From Nocardia sp. NBC_01327 (GTDB lineage: Bacteria; Actinomycetota; Actinomycetes; Mycobacteriales; Mycobacteriaceae): a stretch of DNA of 64,000 bases. The notes below the pieces were generated by a model, which saw only the letters and a program-made list of their open reading frames with translations, ran no database searches and was not told the DNA's origin. Below are positions 8,250 to 18,335 of the stretch, in pieces. Positions within the stretch are counted from its first letter, which is position 1; each line of letters starts with the position of its first letter. The translations under genes and the position numbers were made by a program. The stretch spans positions 992,001 to 1,056,000 of the forward strand of contig NZ_CP108383.1 of NCBI RefSeq assembly GCF_035958815.1, given 5' to 3'.

Positions 8250-9092
8250 ATGCCCGCCCGCGACGTGCCCACGCTGACGACCTTCCCCTACCCGGAGCTC
8301 GACCAGCGCGAGGACGACCACTGGTCGGGCGCGCAGGTTTCCGACGACGAATTGCGCGCTCTGGCGCTGGGCGGTTTCTACTCCGCCCGCTGGGACGCCT
8401 TCCACGACGCCCTGCTGCTCGGCCCCGAACGCGAACATCCCCTCGGCGATCGCCGCGAACTCGCCATCGACACCCTCACCGGCGCCTGGGGCATCACCGA
8501 CGGCACCGAGGCCATGGCATCCATGGAGCAACTGCTGGAGGGCATGCACTCGCCGCTCTACTCGCTGGTGCATCCGCTCGTCATGGCCGGGATCAACTCC
8601 CCTGAACGCGACCGCTTCGGCGAGCGCGCCGACCGGCATCGCGCCTTCCTGCGTCAGGTCGGCTCGTTCCGCGGGATGGAGAATCCCGAAGCCCTGGTCC
8701 GCGATTACGACATCTGGTCCCAGGCCATCAAACTCGGCCTCACCGAACATCTGGTCCGCCCGCTGCCCACCGATATCCAAGCCTGGGATCTCGCCCGCGT
8801 GGTCGCGGTGAGCCGCATGGCCTATACGGCCGGCTATCTGGAAGCGAACGTCGCCTGGGACTACCTCATGCGCGCCCTGCCGCTCGCACAGCGCAAATAC
8901 CGCAACTGGCGGCAATTCGGTGATGCCTACCTGGCCGGCTGGACCTACTGGCAGGCCTGCGAGGACCTCGCCGAACTCAAATCCGGCGGCGTCGACCGCC
9001 GCATGGAACTCCTGCGCCTCTGGATGCGACCGACCAGCCCCTGGCGCCGCATCGAACTGCAGGCGGAGGAAGTGCCGGAGCCCGAGGACTAG
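8250..9092 (+). CDS. DUF1266 family protein
   Basis: 280 residues, soluble. The C-terminal half has the DUF1266 pattern: WDLARVV, YTAGYLE, AWDYL, and YRNWRQFGDAYLAGW, the last two being the family signature. DUF1266 proteins (including E. coli YbeR/YbeU-like proteins) have no assigned function. I favour ATG 8250, which begins the family-like part (MPARDV). An in-frame ATG at 8223 is preceded by a GGAGG that belongs to the intergenic repeat, so a start 9 codons longer is possible. It is a single-gene unit between two repeats. Confidence 0.7.
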   Translation: MPARDVPTLTTFPYPELDQREDDHWSGAQVSDDELRALALGGFYSARWDAFHDALLLGPEREHPLGDRRELAIDTLTGAWGITDGTEAMASMEQLLEGMHSPLYSLVHPLVMAGINSPERDRFGERADRHRAFLRQVGSFRGMENPEALVRDYDIWSQAIKLGLTEHLVRPLPTDIQAWDLARVVAVSRMAYTAGYLEANVAWDYLMRALPLAQRKYRNWRQFGDAYLAGWTYWQACEDLAELKSGGVDRRMELLRLWMRPTSPWRRIELQAEEVPEPED

Positions 9093-9153
9093 ACCGTATC
9101 GGGGCCGACCACCGAAGACCCCCCGGGGGCCGAATCCCATTGTCCCCTCAGGG

Positions 9154-9209
9154 GTTTGGGGCTTGGCCCCCAAACTGTTCTTCGGGGGTCTCGGGGCGAA
9201 GCCCCTGAG
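9154..9209. repeat. GGGG-CGAA-GCCCC type intergenic repeat, copy 1
   Basis: Two hairpins lie in the gap after the DUF1266 gene: GTTTGGGG/CCCCAAAC (9154-9161 with 9168-9175) and GGGGC-GAA-GCCCC (9193-9205). The segment 9178-9209 is very similar to 35462-35493. It probably also serves as terminator for the two convergent genes. Confidence 0.55.
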
Positions 9210-9233
9210 TTTCTCGCGCCTGAAAGCGCGTAC

Positions 9234-10163
9234 TCAATCCGGAAGGGATCGGAGAATTCCGCGGCCGTAGCGCTGGAATTGCGCATCGTCGACCATGGCG
9301 AGGGAATGCCGTTCCACCAGCAGTTCCCACTCCGAATACAGCTTCTGCACACCGGGATCGGCGGGACCGGCCGCCCCGTCCGCGGATTCGCGCTGGATCG
9401 CGAAATTCAGCGCACCGGTGACACGTTCGATATCGGCATGATCCGCGGCGGTGAAATGCCAGGTCAGATTGCCGTCATTGACCTCGACGCCGAATTCGCC
9501 CGGTATCGCCACCGTGGTGGACGCCTCGTCCGCGGTGCGTGCCCACAGCAGGGCCGCGATGGGTAGCTCGTGCGCGAAACGCTTACTCGCGCCGAGCGAG
9601 ACGAAAATCATCCGGGTGGTGGTGATGGCAAGCAGCCCGGCGCCTTTCGCCGCGGGCGGCTGCGCGCTGACGATCGCCGATTCCAGCACGAACTCGTCGG
9701 GCGTGACGTAGCGGTGCAGGGCGGCGATGGCCGTTTTGGCATCCCGCTTGGGCGTCATGCGCCGCACCGCGCGGTCCACATCGGCGCGGGTGGGGCCGCC
9801 GCGACCCCAGGAGGGTGTGGGCGGAGTCAGATCGGGAGCGGCCACATCCAGGCGCTGCGTGCCCAGGATCTGATTGTTGATCCGCTGCACGATGACGGTG
9901 GCGGCGGGCACATCGTGCTCGGCGATGAGAACGGGAAGCGGCGTCCGGTCGGCCGGGACGCCGGTGAGAACCGGGGTGGGATAGCGGAGATAGATCTCGA
10001 TCACGACCGCATCATCCGCGCGGCGATTCAACCGCACCTTGAGAAGCTCGGCGACCGGGACGTCGAGTACTCGCTCGCCGTCCGTTCCGGGGCGCAGCAC
10101 CGTCAGACGCCCGTTGCCGTGCCGCACAATCGCTGTGGGTGTCCGTAGCTCGACTATGTCCAT
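9234..10163 (-). CDS. Conserved hypothetical protein (possible PH-like/GRAM domain)
   Basis: 309 residues, no signal peptide or membrane segment. Residues about 145-255 (RYVTPDEFVLESAIV, then LLAITTTRMIFVSLG) resemble the bacterial PH-like domain pattern in which a strand 'GLLAITTxRMIFV' is typical. The N-terminal 100 residues are beta-rich and not recognised. It could be a cytosolic scaffold or lipid/peptide-binding protein; this is a structural guess. Start ATG 10163. It is divergent from ftsH with a 305-bp gap. Confidence 0.6.
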   Translation of the reverse strand: MDIVELRTPTAIVRHGNGRLTVLRPGTDGERVLDVPVAELLKVRLNRRADDAVVIEIYLRYPTPVLTGVPADRTPLPVLIAEHDVPAATVIVQRINNQILGTQRLDVAAPDLTPPTPSWGRGGPTRADVDRAVRRMTPKRDAKTAIAALHRYVTPDEFVLESAIVSAQPPAAKGAGLLAITTTRMIFVSLGASKRFAHELPIAALLWARTADEASTTVAIPGEFGVEVNDGNLTWHFTAADHADIERVTGALNFAIQRESADGAAGPADPGVQKLYSEWELLVERHSLAMVDDAQFQRYGRGILRSLPD

Positions 10164-10468
10164 ACCCCCTGCGCTCTGTTGTGTCGTCGCTCACGATTGG
10201 ACGACCATGCCATCATTGTGACCACTCGGTCCGACACCAGGGGGTGATCGATCCGACGTGTTGCCGCAGTTGGTCGGGGAACCACCTGCGTTCTTTAGCC
10301 GTTTACCTGTTGAACTGCACTAGCTGGCGAACTGCGCGATGTATCGACTAGACCGTACGCGGTAACGTGGCATGTCCGCATCCGTTCGTCGGAACGGGCG
10401 CGCCACGAACGCATCGCAGGCAAACCGGATACACCCCCCGGAAAGGACTGGCCGTCGGCCGACGCTCT
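10164..10468 (+). promoter_or_regulatory. ftsH upstream region
   Basis: 305 bp without a convincing gene. TAACGT at 10363-10368 fits TANNNT and TTGAAC at 10310-10315 resembles a -35, but they are not paired at normal spacing, so I cannot place the promoter. The ftsH start has no close Shine-Dalgarno; AAAGGA is 21 nt upstream. Confidence 0.3.
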
Positions 10469-12844
10469 ATGAACCGCAAGACTGTGTTCCGCAACCTGGC
10501 CATAGTCGCGGGCTTCCTGCTCGTGATCTACCTGGTCAGCTACTTCAGCAACGACACGCGCGGCTGGAAGAGCGTCGACACGTCGGTGGCGCTCTCTCAG
10601 CTTCAAGACAAGTCCAACGTCGACTCGGTTCAGATCGACGATAAAGAGCAGCAGCTGCGCATCACGCTGAAGAACGGCAATGATGCCACCGGCGGTGACA
10701 AGAAGATCATCGCGAAGTATCCCGGCGGCGGTGAGATCTCTCAACAGGTCTTCCAAGCCGCACAGAATTCGGGTGCGAAGGTCAACACTTCCGTCAAACA
10801 GGATTCCTGGCTGAGCCAGATTCTCCTGTTCATGCTGCCCATGGTGATTTTGCTGGGCTTGTTCATCTTCGTGATGTCCCGCATGCAGGGCGGTGGCCGC
10901 GGCGGCATGATGGGCTTCGGTAAATCGAAGGCCAAACAGCTGTCGAAAGATATGCCCAAGACCACCTTCGGTGATGTCGCGGGCGCCGACGAGGCCGTCG
11001 AAGAGCTCTACGAAATCAAGGACTTCCTGCAGCAGCCGGCCCGCTACCAGGCCCTCGGCGCGAAAATCCCGAAGGGTGTGCTGCTCTACGGCCCGCCCGG
11101 CACCGGTAAGACCCTGTTGGCCCGTGCGGTCGCGGGTGAGGCCGGTGTCCCGTTCTTCACCATCTCCGGTTCGGACTTCGTCGAGATGTTCGTCGGTGTC
11201 GGCGCCTCCCGGGTGCGCGACCTGTTCGAGCAGGCCAAGCAGAATGCCCCCTGCATTATTTTCGTCGACGAGATCGACGCGGTCGGCCGCCAGCGCGGCG
11301 CCGGCCTCGGCGGTGGCCACGACGAACGTGAGCAGACGCTGAATCAGCTGCTGGTCGAGATGGACGGCTTCGGTGAGCGCACCGGTGTCATCATCATCGC
11401 CGCGACCAACCGGCCCGACATCCTGGATCCGGCGCTGCTGCGTCCGGGCCGCTTCGATCGTCAGATCCCGGTCAGCAATCCGGATCTCGCAGGTCGCCGC
11501 GCGATCCTGCGGGTGCATTCGGCCGGTAAGCCGGTCGCGCCCGATGCCGATCTGGACGGTCTGGCCAAGCGCACGGTCGGCATGTCCGGCGCTGATCTGG
11601 CGAACGTGCTCAACGAGGCCGCGCTGTTGACGGCCCGCGAGCACGGGACCGTCATCACCGGCGCGTCGCTCGAGGAGTCGGTGGATCGCGTGATCGGCGG
11701 CCCGCGCCGCAAATCCCGCATCATCAGCGAGCACGAGAAGAAGATCACCGCGTACCACGAGGCCGGGCACACCCTGGCCGCCTGGGCGATGCCCGATATC
11801 GAGCCGGTCTACAAGGTCACCATCCTGGCCCGCGGTCGCACCGGCGGCCACGCCATGACGGTGCCCGAGGACGACAAGGGCCTGATGACGCGCTCGGAGA
11901 TGATCGCCCGCCTGGTCATGGCCATGGGTGGTCGCGCGGCCGAGGAACTGGTGTTCCACGAGCCGACCACCGGTGCGTCCTCGGATATCGACCAGGCCAC
12001 CAAGATCGCGAAGGCGATGGTCACCGAGTACGGCATGAGTGCCCGCCTCGGTGCGGTGCGCTACGGCGAGGAGCAGGGCGACCCGTTCCTGGGCCGGTCC
12101 ATGGGCACCAACTCGAACTATTCGCACGAGGTGGCCCGCGAGATCGACGAGGAGGTGCGCAACCTCATCGAGGCCGCGCACACCGAGGCGTGGGCGGTGC
12201 TCAACGATTACCGCGATGAGCTCGACGCCCTCGCCACCGCACTGCTCGAGCGCGAGACCCTGCACCGCAAGGATCTCGAGGTTGTGCTCGCCACCATCGA
12301 AAAGCGGCCGCGCATCACCGCTTTCAACGATTTCGGTGGACGCACCCCCTCGGACCGCCCGCCGGTGAAGACTCCGCGCGAGCTGGCCACCGAACGCGGC
12401 GAGCCGTGGCCGGAGGAGCCGGTGCGCCCGGTCGTTCCGGTCGGGCAGCCCGCCAACGGTTATCCGGCGGATCCGAGCTATCCGGCCGCGCAACCGCAGT
12501 ACGGCGGTTATCCGGCCGCGCCCGCACCGGTGGGCTATCCGCTGCCGCAGCAACCGCGGCACGGTGGCACGCACGGTTCGCGTCCGGATTACGGCGCTCC
12601 GGCCGGTTGGTCGGCGCCGGGCTGGCCTCCGCAGGAGGACGACCCGCAGGCGCAGCAGGGTGGCGGCGCACAGCAGCCGCGGCAGGCCTACGGCGGCTGG
12701 GCTCCGGCCGGCGGGCAGCGGTATCAGCCCGGGCAGCCGGGGTACTCGCAGCCGGGCTACGGCCAGCCGGAGTACCCGTCCGGGCAGCAGCCTGCTGCCG
12801 AGGACGAGAACAGCGAATGGGACGGACCGAACGGGCGTCGCTGA
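10469..12844 (+). CDS. ftsH: ATP-dependent zinc metalloprotease FtsH
   Basis: 791 residues. A transmembrane helix lies near residues 8-27, an extracytoplasmic domain follows, and a second helix spans about 118-140. The AAA domain has Walker A GPPGTGKT (208-215) and Walker [15 protein letters not shown]. The zinc-protease motif HEAGH starts at 430. FtsH degrades misfolded membrane proteins and regulatory proteins at the inner membrane as a hexamer. The C-terminal ~170 residues are a long Gly/Pro/Gln/Tyr-rich tail (repeats such as [16 protein letters not shown]) typical of actinobacterial FtsH. ATG 10469 begins the family-like MNRKTVFRN. It is followed by a 16-bp hairpin and then the folate genes, as in mycobacteria. 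Confidence 0.97.
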   Translation: MNRKTVFRNLAIVAGFLLVIYLVSYFSNDTRGWKSVDTSVALSQLQDKSNVDSVQIDDKEQQLRITLKNGNDATGGDKKIIAKYPGGGEISQQVFQAAQNSGAKVNTSVKQDSWLSQILLFMLPMVILLGLFIFVMSRMQGGGRGGMMGFGKSKAKQLSKDMPKTTFGDVAGADEAVEELYEIKDFLQQPARYQALGAKIPKGVLLYGPPGTGKTLLARAVAGEAGVPFFTISGSDFVEMFVGVGASRVRDLFEQAKQNAPCIIFVDEIDAVGRQRGAGLGGGHDEREQTLNQLLVEMDGFGERTGVIIIAATNRPDILDPALLRPGRFDRQIPVSNPDLAGRRAILRVHSAGKPVAPDADLDGLAKRTVGMSGADLANVLNEAALLTAREHGTVITGASLEESVDRVIGGPRRKSRIISEHEKKITAYHEAGHTLAAWAMPDIEPVYKVTILARGRTGGHAMTVPEDDKGLMTRSEMIARLVMAMGGRAAEELVFHEPTTGASSDIDQATKIAKAMVTEYGMSARLGAVRYGEEQGDPFLGRSMGTNSNYSHEVAREIDEEVRNLIEAAHTEAWAVLNDYRDELDALATALLERETLHRKDLEVVLATIEKRPRITAFNDFGGRTPSDRPPVKTPRELATERGEPWPEEPVRPVVPVGQPANGYPADPSYPAAQPQYGGYPAAPAPVGYPLPQQPRHGGTHGSRPDYGAPAGWSAPGWPPQEDDPQAQQGGGAQQPRQAYGGWAPAGGQRYQPGQPGYSQPGYGQPEYPSGQQPAAEDENSEWDGPNGRR

Positions 12845-12880
12845 TCGCGGCCCCGATACGATCCGAAGGTTCGGGTCAGG

Positions 12881-12918
12881 CCCGTTTGCGGGCGGAATGT
12901 AATCCGCCCGCAAACGGG
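12881..12918 (+). terminator. Hairpin between ftsH and folE
   Basis: Perfect 16-bp stem (12881-12896 with 12903-12918), loop ATGTAA. Only TT follows, so the U-tract is weak; it may reduce rather than stop read-through into folE. Confidence 0.6.
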
Positions 12919-12978
12919 TTGTACAGCCGCGAACACGCCGCGCTCGCAGGTGCGGCAATTCAATACAGGAGGTGTCGA

Positions 12979-13599
12979 TTGTCGGCCAACAGCCGTGTCG
13001 TCTCCGGCCCGATCGCACTCGATACCGGCCGGCCGTTCGATCAGGCGCGGGCAGAGGCTGCCGTTCGCGAACTGCTGATCGCGGTGGGCGAGAATCCGGA
13101 TCGGCCCGGATTGGCGGAGACCCCCGCGCGCGTCGCGCGGGCCTACAGCGAGATGTTCGCCGGTCTCTACACCGAACCGGACTCGGTGCTCAACACCACG
13201 TTCGACGAGGGGCATCAGGAACTGGTGCTGGTGCGCGACATCCCCATGTTCTCCACCTGTGAGCATCATCTGGTGGCCTTCCACGGGGTGGCGCACGTCG
13301 GCTACATCCCGGGTGCGCACGGCCGGGTGACCGGACTGTCCAAGCTGGCCCGCCTGGTGGATCTCTACGCCAAGCGCCCGCAGGTGCAGGAGCGGCTCAC
13401 CAGTCAGGTCGCCGATGCCATCATGCGCAAGCTGGATCCGCGCGGCGCGATCGTCGTGATCGAGGCCGAGCATCTGTGCATGGCGATGCGCGGTATCCGT
13501 AAGCCCGGCGCCAGTACCACCACCTCGGCGGTGCGCGGGCTGCTGCAGACCAATGCGTCCTCGCGCTCCGAGGCCCTGGACCTCATTCTGCGGAAGTGA
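12979..13599 (+). CDS. folE: GTP cyclohydrolase I
   Basis: 206 residues. It converts GTP to 7,8-dihydroneopterin triphosphate, the first step of folate synthesis. Zinc-site residues are visible in [11 protein letters not shown] (Cys and His) and the later EHLCMAMRG (Cys). The family motifs [21 protein letters not shown] and TTTSAVRG are intact. The start is TTG 12979: AGGAGG at 12967-12972 lies 6 nt upstream and no ATG or GTG fits. The last codons overlap the folP start as GTGA, so folE and folP are translationally coupled. Confidence 0.96.
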   Translation: MSANSRVVSGPIALDTGRPFDQARAEAAVRELLIAVGENPDRPGLAETPARVARAYSEMFAGLYTEPDSVLNTTFDEGHQELVLVRDIPMFSTCEHHLVAFHGVAHVGYIPGAHGRVTGLSKLARLVDLYAKRPQVQERLTSQVADAIMRKLDPRGAIVVIEAEHLCMAMRGIRKPGASTTTSAVRGLLQTNASSRSEALDLILRK

Positions 13600-14573
13600 G
13601 CGCTCCTACCATGACCGAAAGCGGTTCGCGGGGGGCACAACTGGTGGTTCCCCGTGGCGGCCGCTCCTGCGTCGTGATGGGTGTCGTGAACGTCACCGCG
13701 GATTCGTTCTCCGACGGCGGCCGCTACCTGGATGTGGGTGCGGCCGTCGCGCACGGCCGGCGGCTCTACGACATGGGCGCCGACATCATCGATGTCGGCG
13801 GTGAATCCACCCGGCCCGGCGCCACCCGCGTGGATCCGGACACCGAGGCGGAGCGGGTGACCCCGGTGATTCGCGAGCTGGTGTCGCTCGGGGTGCCGAC
13901 CAGCGTGGACACCATGCGCGCCCGGGTGGCCGAGGCCGCCGTCGCGGCCGGGGCGTCCGTGGTGAACGACGTCTCCGGTGGTCGCGCCGATGCCGATATG
14001 GCGAAAGTTGTTGCCGCGGCCGGTGTTCCGTGGATTCTCATGCACTGGCGGGCCGGGGCGAACTATCACCACACCGGCGCTGCCGACCATTACGAGAATG
14101 TGGTCACCGAGGTGCTCGCGGAATTGCGCGCGCAGGTCGATCTGGCCGTCGCGGCCGGGGTCGATCCGGGCAAGCTGGTGCTGGATCCGGGCCTGGGTTT
14201 CGCCAAGAACGCCGGCCACAATTGGGAATTGCTCGGTGCGCTACCGCAATTCGTGGCGACCGGCCTGCCGATCCTGATCGGCGCCTCACGCAAACGCTTC
14301 CTGGGATCGCTGCTGGCCGACGCCGATACGCCGCGTCCGCCCGACGGCCGGGAGGTCGCCACCGCCACTATTTCCGCCCTGACCGCCGAGCACGGCGGCT
14401 GGGGTGTGCGGGTGCACGATGTGCGCGCCTCGCTCGATGCGATCGCGGTCAACGATGCCTGGCGCAATGCTGCCCGACGGGCGGCGGCGCGCAATCCGGT
14501 GGACAGATGGACATGGACGAATCCCCGGTCCGCGTCCGGCGGGCCGGGAAGTGCACAGGGAGAACAACTGTGA
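13596..14573 (+). CDS. folP: Dihydropteroate synthase
   Basis: 325 residues. It condenses dihydropterin pyrophosphate with p-aminobenzoate and is the sulfonamide target. Motifs in order: [45 protein letters not shown], and [10 protein letters not shown] with the catalytic-site Ser/Arg. GTG 13596 overlaps the folE stop (GTGA) and is favoured by coupling; ATG 13611 is in frame but lacks an RBS. The C-terminal ~45 residues beyond the TIM barrel are a short low-complexity tail. Confidence 0.96.
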   Translation: MSAPTMTESGSRGAQLVVPRGGRSCVVMGVVNVTADSFSDGGRYLDVGAAVAHGRRLYDMGADIIDVGGESTRPGATRVDPDTEAERVTPVIRELVSLGVPTSVDTMRARVAEAAVAAGASVVNDVSGGRADADMAKVVAAAGVPWILMHWRAGANYHHTGAADHYENVVTEVLAELRAQVDLAVAAGVDPGKLVLDPGLGFAKNAGHNWELLGALPQFVATGLPILIGASRKRFLGSLLADADTPRPPDGREVATATISALTAEHGGWGVRVHDVRASLDAIAVNDAWRNAARRAAARNPVDRWTWTNPRSASGGPGSAQGEQL

Positions 14574-14959
14574 GCACCGATCGGATCGAACTGCGCGGAC
14601 TGCGCGTCTTCGGCCACCACGGCGTCTTCGACTTCGAGAAGCGGGACGGCCAGGAGTTCCTGGTGGACGTGACGCTCTGGACGGATTTCTCGGCCGCCGT
14701 GAAATCCGATGACGTCGCCGACACCGTGCACTACGGCGAACTGGCCGATCAGGTGGTGCGAATCGTCTCGGGCGAACCGCGGGATCTGATCGAGACGGTG
14801 GTGTCCGAGATCGCCGACGAGGTGATGAACGACCCGCGAATTCAGGCTGTGGAAGTGGTGCTGCACAAGCCTTCCGCACCGATTCCGCATACCTTCGAGG
14901 ATGTCCGGGTGGTCACGTCCCGTCGCCGGACGGGGCTCGAGCAAAGCGTGGAGGAGTAG
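14570..14959 (+). CDS. folB: Dihydroneopterin aldolase
   Basis: 129 residues, normal length for the family. It cleaves dihydroneopterin to 6-hydroxymethyl-dihydropterin and glycolaldehyde. The LRVFGHHGVFDFEKRDGQEF motif at the N-terminus and the Lys in VVLHKPSAPIPHTFEDV are the conserved active-site regions. GTG 14570 overlaps the folP stop as GTGA and is preceded by AGGGAGAA. It belongs to the fol operon. Confidence 0.95.
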   Translation: MSTDRIELRGLRVFGHHGVFDFEKRDGQEFLVDVTLWTDFSAAVKSDDVADTVHYGELADQVVRIVSGEPRDLIETVVSEIADEVMNDPRIQAVEVVLHKPSAPIPHTFEDVRVVTSRRRTGLEQSVEE

Positions 14960-14961
14960 CG

Positions 14962-15498
14962 GTGAGCCGGGTAGTCCTGTCGATCGGATCGAACCTCGGT
15001 GATCGGCTCGCGCATCTGCGCAGCGTGATCGAGGCGCTGCGGCCGCGCCTGCTGGCGGTGTCCTCGGTGTACTCGACGCCGCCGTGGGGCGGTGTGCCGC
15101 AGCAGGACTACCTGAATGCCGTACTGATCGCCGAGGATCCGAATCTGGAGCCCAGTGATTGGCTGCGGGTGGGCCAGGAGCTGGAGCAGGCCGCCGAGCG
15201 GGTGCGTGAGGTTCGCTGGGGCGCACGCACTCTCGATGTGGATATCGTCTGGGCCGCGCAGCACCGCCGCGACGGTGAGGTGCCCTGCCGCAGTGCCGAC
15301 CCGACCCTGACGCTGCCGCACCCGCAGGCGCAGCATCGCGCCTTCGTCCTGGTGCCGTGGCTGGAGGTGGAGCCCGAGGCCGCGCTGGAGGTGACCGCCG
15401 GTGTCCCGCAGCTGCTGCGCGAGCTGCTCGCCGCACTGGATGCCGCCGAGGTCGACGGGGTGCGCCGCACCGAGCACACGCTGGGCTGGCCCGCGTGA
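14962..15498 (+). CDS. folK: 2-amino-4-hydroxy-6-hydroxymethyldihydropteridine diphosphokinase
   Basis: 178 residues. It pyrophosphorylates hydroxymethyl-dihydropterin for FolP. The motifs SIGSNLGDR at the N-terminus, WGARTLDVDIVW (the two metal-binding Asp residues) and LPHPQAQHRAFVLVPW are diagnostic. GTG 14962 begins 2 nt after the folB stop and the gene ends overlapping the next start (GTGA), continuing the coupled operon. Confidence 0.96.
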   Translation: MSRVVLSIGSNLGDRLAHLRSVIEALRPRLLAVSSVYSTPPWGGVPQQDYLNAVLIAEDPNLEPSDWLRVGQELEQAAERVREVRWGARTLDVDIVWAAQHRRDGEVPCRSADPTLTLPHPQAQHRAFVLVPWLEVEPEAALEVTAGVPQLLRELLAALDAAEVDGVRRTEHTLGWPA

Positions 15499-15965
15499 AG
15501 CCGACTCGCATCCTGGATCTGTGTGCGAATGTGGCGCTGGCGGCCGTGGTCGCCTGGATCGCGACCAATGTGGCGTATTCGAGCTTTCCGCCCATCTCGG
15601 TGTTCTCGGGGGCGTCGCTGCTGCCGGTGGCCGTGCTGGAGGTGGTGCTGGCGTTCGTGATTCGGTCCCGGGTGGAGAACCGGGGGATCGGGCCGGGATC
15701 GGGGCAGTTGCATCCGATCACGGCGGCACGGGCGGTGGCCCTGGCGAAGGCCTCGGGGCAGGTGGGGTCGCTGGTGGGCGGTATCTGGCTGGGTTTCCTG
15801 ATCTGGCTGCTGCCGCAGCGCCCGGAAATACGGGCGGCGGCCTCGGACACGCCCGGTGCGGTCGTCGGCCTGATCGCGGGTCTGGTGCTGGTCGCGGCGG
15901 CGCTGTGGCTGGAATATTGCTGTCGGGCGCCGATCGATCCGCCCGATGAGGCAGCTACCTCATAG
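15495..15965 (+). CDS. DUF3180 family membrane protein
   Basis: 156 residues with four hydrophobic segments (about 10-28, 38-55, 90-108, 117-140). The pattern HPITAARAVALAKAS after the second segment is the DUF3180 signature. The family sits directly after folK in mycobacteria (Rv3605c position) and has no known function. GTG 15495 overlaps the folK stop. A 7-bp inverted repeat follows. Confidence 0.85.
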   Translation: MKPTRILDLCANVALAAVVAWIATNVAYSSFPPISVFSGASLLPVAVLEVVLAFVIRSRVENRGIGPGSGQLHPITAARAVALAKASGQVGSLVGGIWLGFLIWLLPQRPEIRAAASDTPGAVVGLIAGLVLVAAALWLEYCCRAPIDPPDEAATS

Positions 15966-15973
15966 TTAACATA

Positions 15974-15993
15974 TTGCCGAGGATGATCGGCAA
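15974..15993. other. Inverted repeat TTGCCGA-6-TCGGCAA
   Basis: Perfect 7-bp arms at 15974-15980 and 15987-15993 around GGATGA, between the DUF3180 stop and the next gene. It could be a weak terminator or an operator. Confidence 0.45.
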
Positions 15994-16034
15994 GGTTGAA
16001 GCCGTACCGACCAGTTCAAGCTATGTTGGTGGAC

Positions 16035-17291
16035 ATGGTTTCACCCTCCCGGAGCAGCTCTTCCCGTCGACGACGGGAGGACGCGGGAAAATTCTTCACC
16101 GGCGTTCTGCTTCTTCTCGGTCTGGTTGCCAGTGTTTTCCTGGTCTTCAGCGACAACGTCCACATGATCCGTGTGGGCCTGGTTGCGGCGCTCTGGGCGG
16201 CCGCCATCGGGGCCCTCGCCGCGACCCGTTATCGCAGGGAGTCGGCTACGGACAAGGCGAAAGTGGGTGACCTCCAGAAGGTCTACCAACTCCAGCTGGA
16301 ACGTGAGGTTGCTGCGCGCCGCGAATACGAACTCGGCGTCGAAACCCGGGTCCGCCGAGAAGTGGGCGCGGACTCGGAGGAGATGGCCGCGCTGCGCGTC
16401 GAATTGACCGTGCTGCGCGAGAGCCTGCAGCGACTCTTCGACGGCGACCTGCCCTACGAGCGGCCCGCCCTGCGTGCGGATGCCGTCCGGGTCCAGGAAT
16501 TGCCCAGTGCGGACAATAAGATTCCCGGTCCGTCGGCGAACGGTAACTGGGAGAACACCCGCGACTGGGATCCGTGGTCGACGCCCGCCGATCCGGTGGA
16601 GCAGGACCCGCGCAGCCGCATCACCCCGGTCTTCGACGCCGATCATCCCGAGCCCCCGGCCTTCGCCAGTCCCTTCGACGATCCGGTGACGGCGGAGACC
16701 TCGATCGTCACTCCGGAGGCCCTGGAGCGCATGCGCATCCCGCATCACCCGGCCGACCGCACCCGCGATTACGAACCACCGCACGACTTCGAGCACCTGC
16801 GGCCCTTCGAGGACGATCTCTCCGGCTCCGCCGCGAAAGCCGAAGCCGAGCAGGATGATTCGCGGGAGGACACCGATGCCGTCCGCACGGCCGCCGATGC
16901 GCTGCGCGCCGGTTCCGGCGTCAACGGGCAGCGTCCGGACCCTGCGAGCGCGGCCACGGACAAGCGCACCGAACCGCTCACCACCCTCGGTCAGGAACAG
17001 CCGGCGCAGGTCGCGTGGTTCGAGACCGATCTCGGCGCCGCGGCCAATGCCCCGGTGCCGCCGACGGGACCGCCCGCGAATGCCGCCGCGCAGCCGGCCG
17101 CCGACGCGCAGGCCGCGCCCGCCGAGCCCGCGCCCGCGCGATTGGCGCAGCCCACACCGCCCGCGGCGCCCATCGGCACCGCGAGCGCGCGGCGCCGCCG
17201 CCGGTCCGACGACGATGCGGGCAGCGATGCCACGCGCCGGCTGTCGGTCGCGGAGATCATGGCCAATCTGCGTTCCGAGGGTGATCGGTAG
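16035..17291 (+). CDS. DUF6779 family protein (membrane-anchored, coiled coil, Pro/Ala-rich tail)
   Basis: 418 residues from ATG 16035. After an Arg/Ser-rich start, two hydrophobic helices (about 18-38 and 44-62) are followed by a probable coiled coil (QKVYQLQLEREVAARREYELGVE, about residues 75-135), then a ~270-residue acidic, Pro/Ala-rich tail ending in RRLSVAEIMANLRSEG. It occupies the position of M. tuberculosis Rv3604c; function is unknown. TATGTT at 16022-16027 lies 7 nt before ATG 16035, which suggests a leaderless transcript. ATG 16023 and TTG 15996 are alternatives. Confidence 0.75.
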   Translation: MVSPSRSSSSRRRREDAGKFFTGVLLLLGLVASVFLVFSDNVHMIRVGLVAALWAAAIGALAATRYRRESATDKAKVGDLQKVYQLQLEREVAARREYELGVETRVRREVGADSEEMAALRVELTVLRESLQRLFDGDLPYERPALRADAVRVQELPSADNKIPGPSANGNWENTRDWDPWSTPADPVEQDPRSRITPVFDADHPEPPAFASPFDDPVTAETSIVTPEALERMRIPHHPADRTRDYEPPHDFEHLRPFEDDLSGSAAKAEAEQDDSREDTDAVRTAADALRAGSGVNGQRPDPASAATDKRTEPLTTLGQEQPAQVAWFETDLGAAANAPVPPTGPPANAAAQPAADAQAAPAEPAPARLAQPTPPAAPIGTASARRRRRSDDDAGSDATRRLSVAEIMANLRSEGDR

Positions 17292-17319
17292 GGGTGCTGT
17301 AAGACATCCCACACCCGGT

Positions 17320-17347
17320 GGCCCCGGCGTATCGGGGCCGATATTCT
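17320..17347 (+). promoter_or_regulatory. Hairpin and candidate -10 upstream of the pan operon
   Basis: A 7-bp hairpin GGCCCCG/CGGGGCC (17320-17339) is followed by TATTCT (17342-17347), which fits a -10 element for the DUF2520-panC-panD-coaX unit. No clear -35 is visible. Confidence 0.35.
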
Positions 17348-17405
17348 CGGGCCGTAACGTCCGGTACCCGCCATGCGGGACTGGAACGACTTCGAGAGGA
17401 CAAGG

Positions 17406-18335
17406 GTGACCTCGGACAAGGATGTCTGCGGAACCGATCTTGCGCCTGCACGATTGACGGTGGGAATCGTCTCGGCGGGACGCGTCGGCTCCGTCCTGGG
17501 TGCGGCGCTCGAGCGCGCCGGTCATGTGGTTTTCGGCGTTTCCGCTATTTCGGATGCGTCGATTCGCCGGGCCGAGACCCGGCTACCGGACTCCCGGATC
17601 CTGCCCGCCGAGGAGGTGGCCGCGCGCAGCGAACTGCTGCTGCTGGCCGTGCCGGACAGTGAATTGGCCGGTCTGGTGGCAGGTTTGGCGGCCGCGCAGG
17701 CGGTGCGGCCGGGCACCATCGTGGTGCACACCTCCGGTGCGAACGGCATCGGAATTCTCGCGCCGCTCACCGCACTGGGGACGCTGCCGCTGGCGATTCA
17801 TCCGGCCATGACGTTCACCGGGCATGACGAGGATGCCGCGCGCCTGGCGAATGCCTGCTTCGGCGTGACCGCCGCGGATGACATCGGTTACGCCATCGCG
17901 CAGGCGCTGGTGATCGAAATGGGCGGCGAGCCGGTACGGGTCTCGGAGGAGAACCGCACGCTCTATCACGCGGCGCTGGCGCACGGCAGCAACCATCTGG
18001 TGACCCTTGTGGTGGATGCCGTGGAAGCGCTGCGTGCCGCCCTGGCCGGCCCCGGCCTGCTCGGTCAGCAGGTGATCGACGATCAGCCGAACGGGCTTGC
18101 CGAAAGAATGCTGGCTCCGCTCGCCTCGGCGGCGCTGGACAATGCGCTGCGACGCGGTCCGGCCGCGCTGACCGGTCCGGTGGCGCGCGGCGATGTGCCC
18201 GCGGTGGCGGCGCATCTGACGGCGCTGGAATCGCTGGATCCCCGGCTGGCGGCGGGCTATCGCGCCCTGTCATTGCGTTCGGCGGAACGCGCGCGCAGCA
18301 ATCCCGCCCTGATCGATCTGCTGGAAGGACGCTGA
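17406..18335 (+). CDS. Rossmann-like and DUF2520 domain protein
   Basis: 309 residues. The N-terminal part (about 15-140) is an NAD(P)-binding Rossmann-like domain with [17 protein letters not shown], followed by a DUF2520 domain that includes HPAMTFTG and [15 protein letters not shown]. The architecture resembles ketopantoate reductase-type folds. Its constant position before panC in mycolic actinobacteria suggests a role in pantothenate synthesis; that role is not proven. GTG 17406 is chosen because GAGAGGA is 5-10 nt upstream. The stop overlaps the panC start (TGATG). Confidence 0.88.
   Translation: MTSDKDVCGTDLAPARLTVGIVSAGRVGSVLGAALERAGHVVFGVSAISDASIRRAETRLPDSRILPAEEVAARSELLLLAVPDSELAGLVAGLAAAQAVRPGTIVVHTSGANGIGILAPLTALGTLPLAIHPAMTFTGHDEDAARLANACFGVTAADDIGYAIAQALVIEMGGEPVRVSEENRTLYHAALAHGSNHLVTLVVDAVEALRAALAGPGLLGQQVIDDQPNGLAERMLAPLASAALDNALRRGPAALTGPVARGDVPAVAAHLTALESLDPRLAAGYRALSLRSAERARSNPALIDLLEGR

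Noticed and set aside
10295..13018. A 907-codon open frame antisense to ftsH and folE.
   Set aside because: It is the usual GC-rich shadow of ftsH; it has no family features, no RBS and spans two real genes and a terminator.
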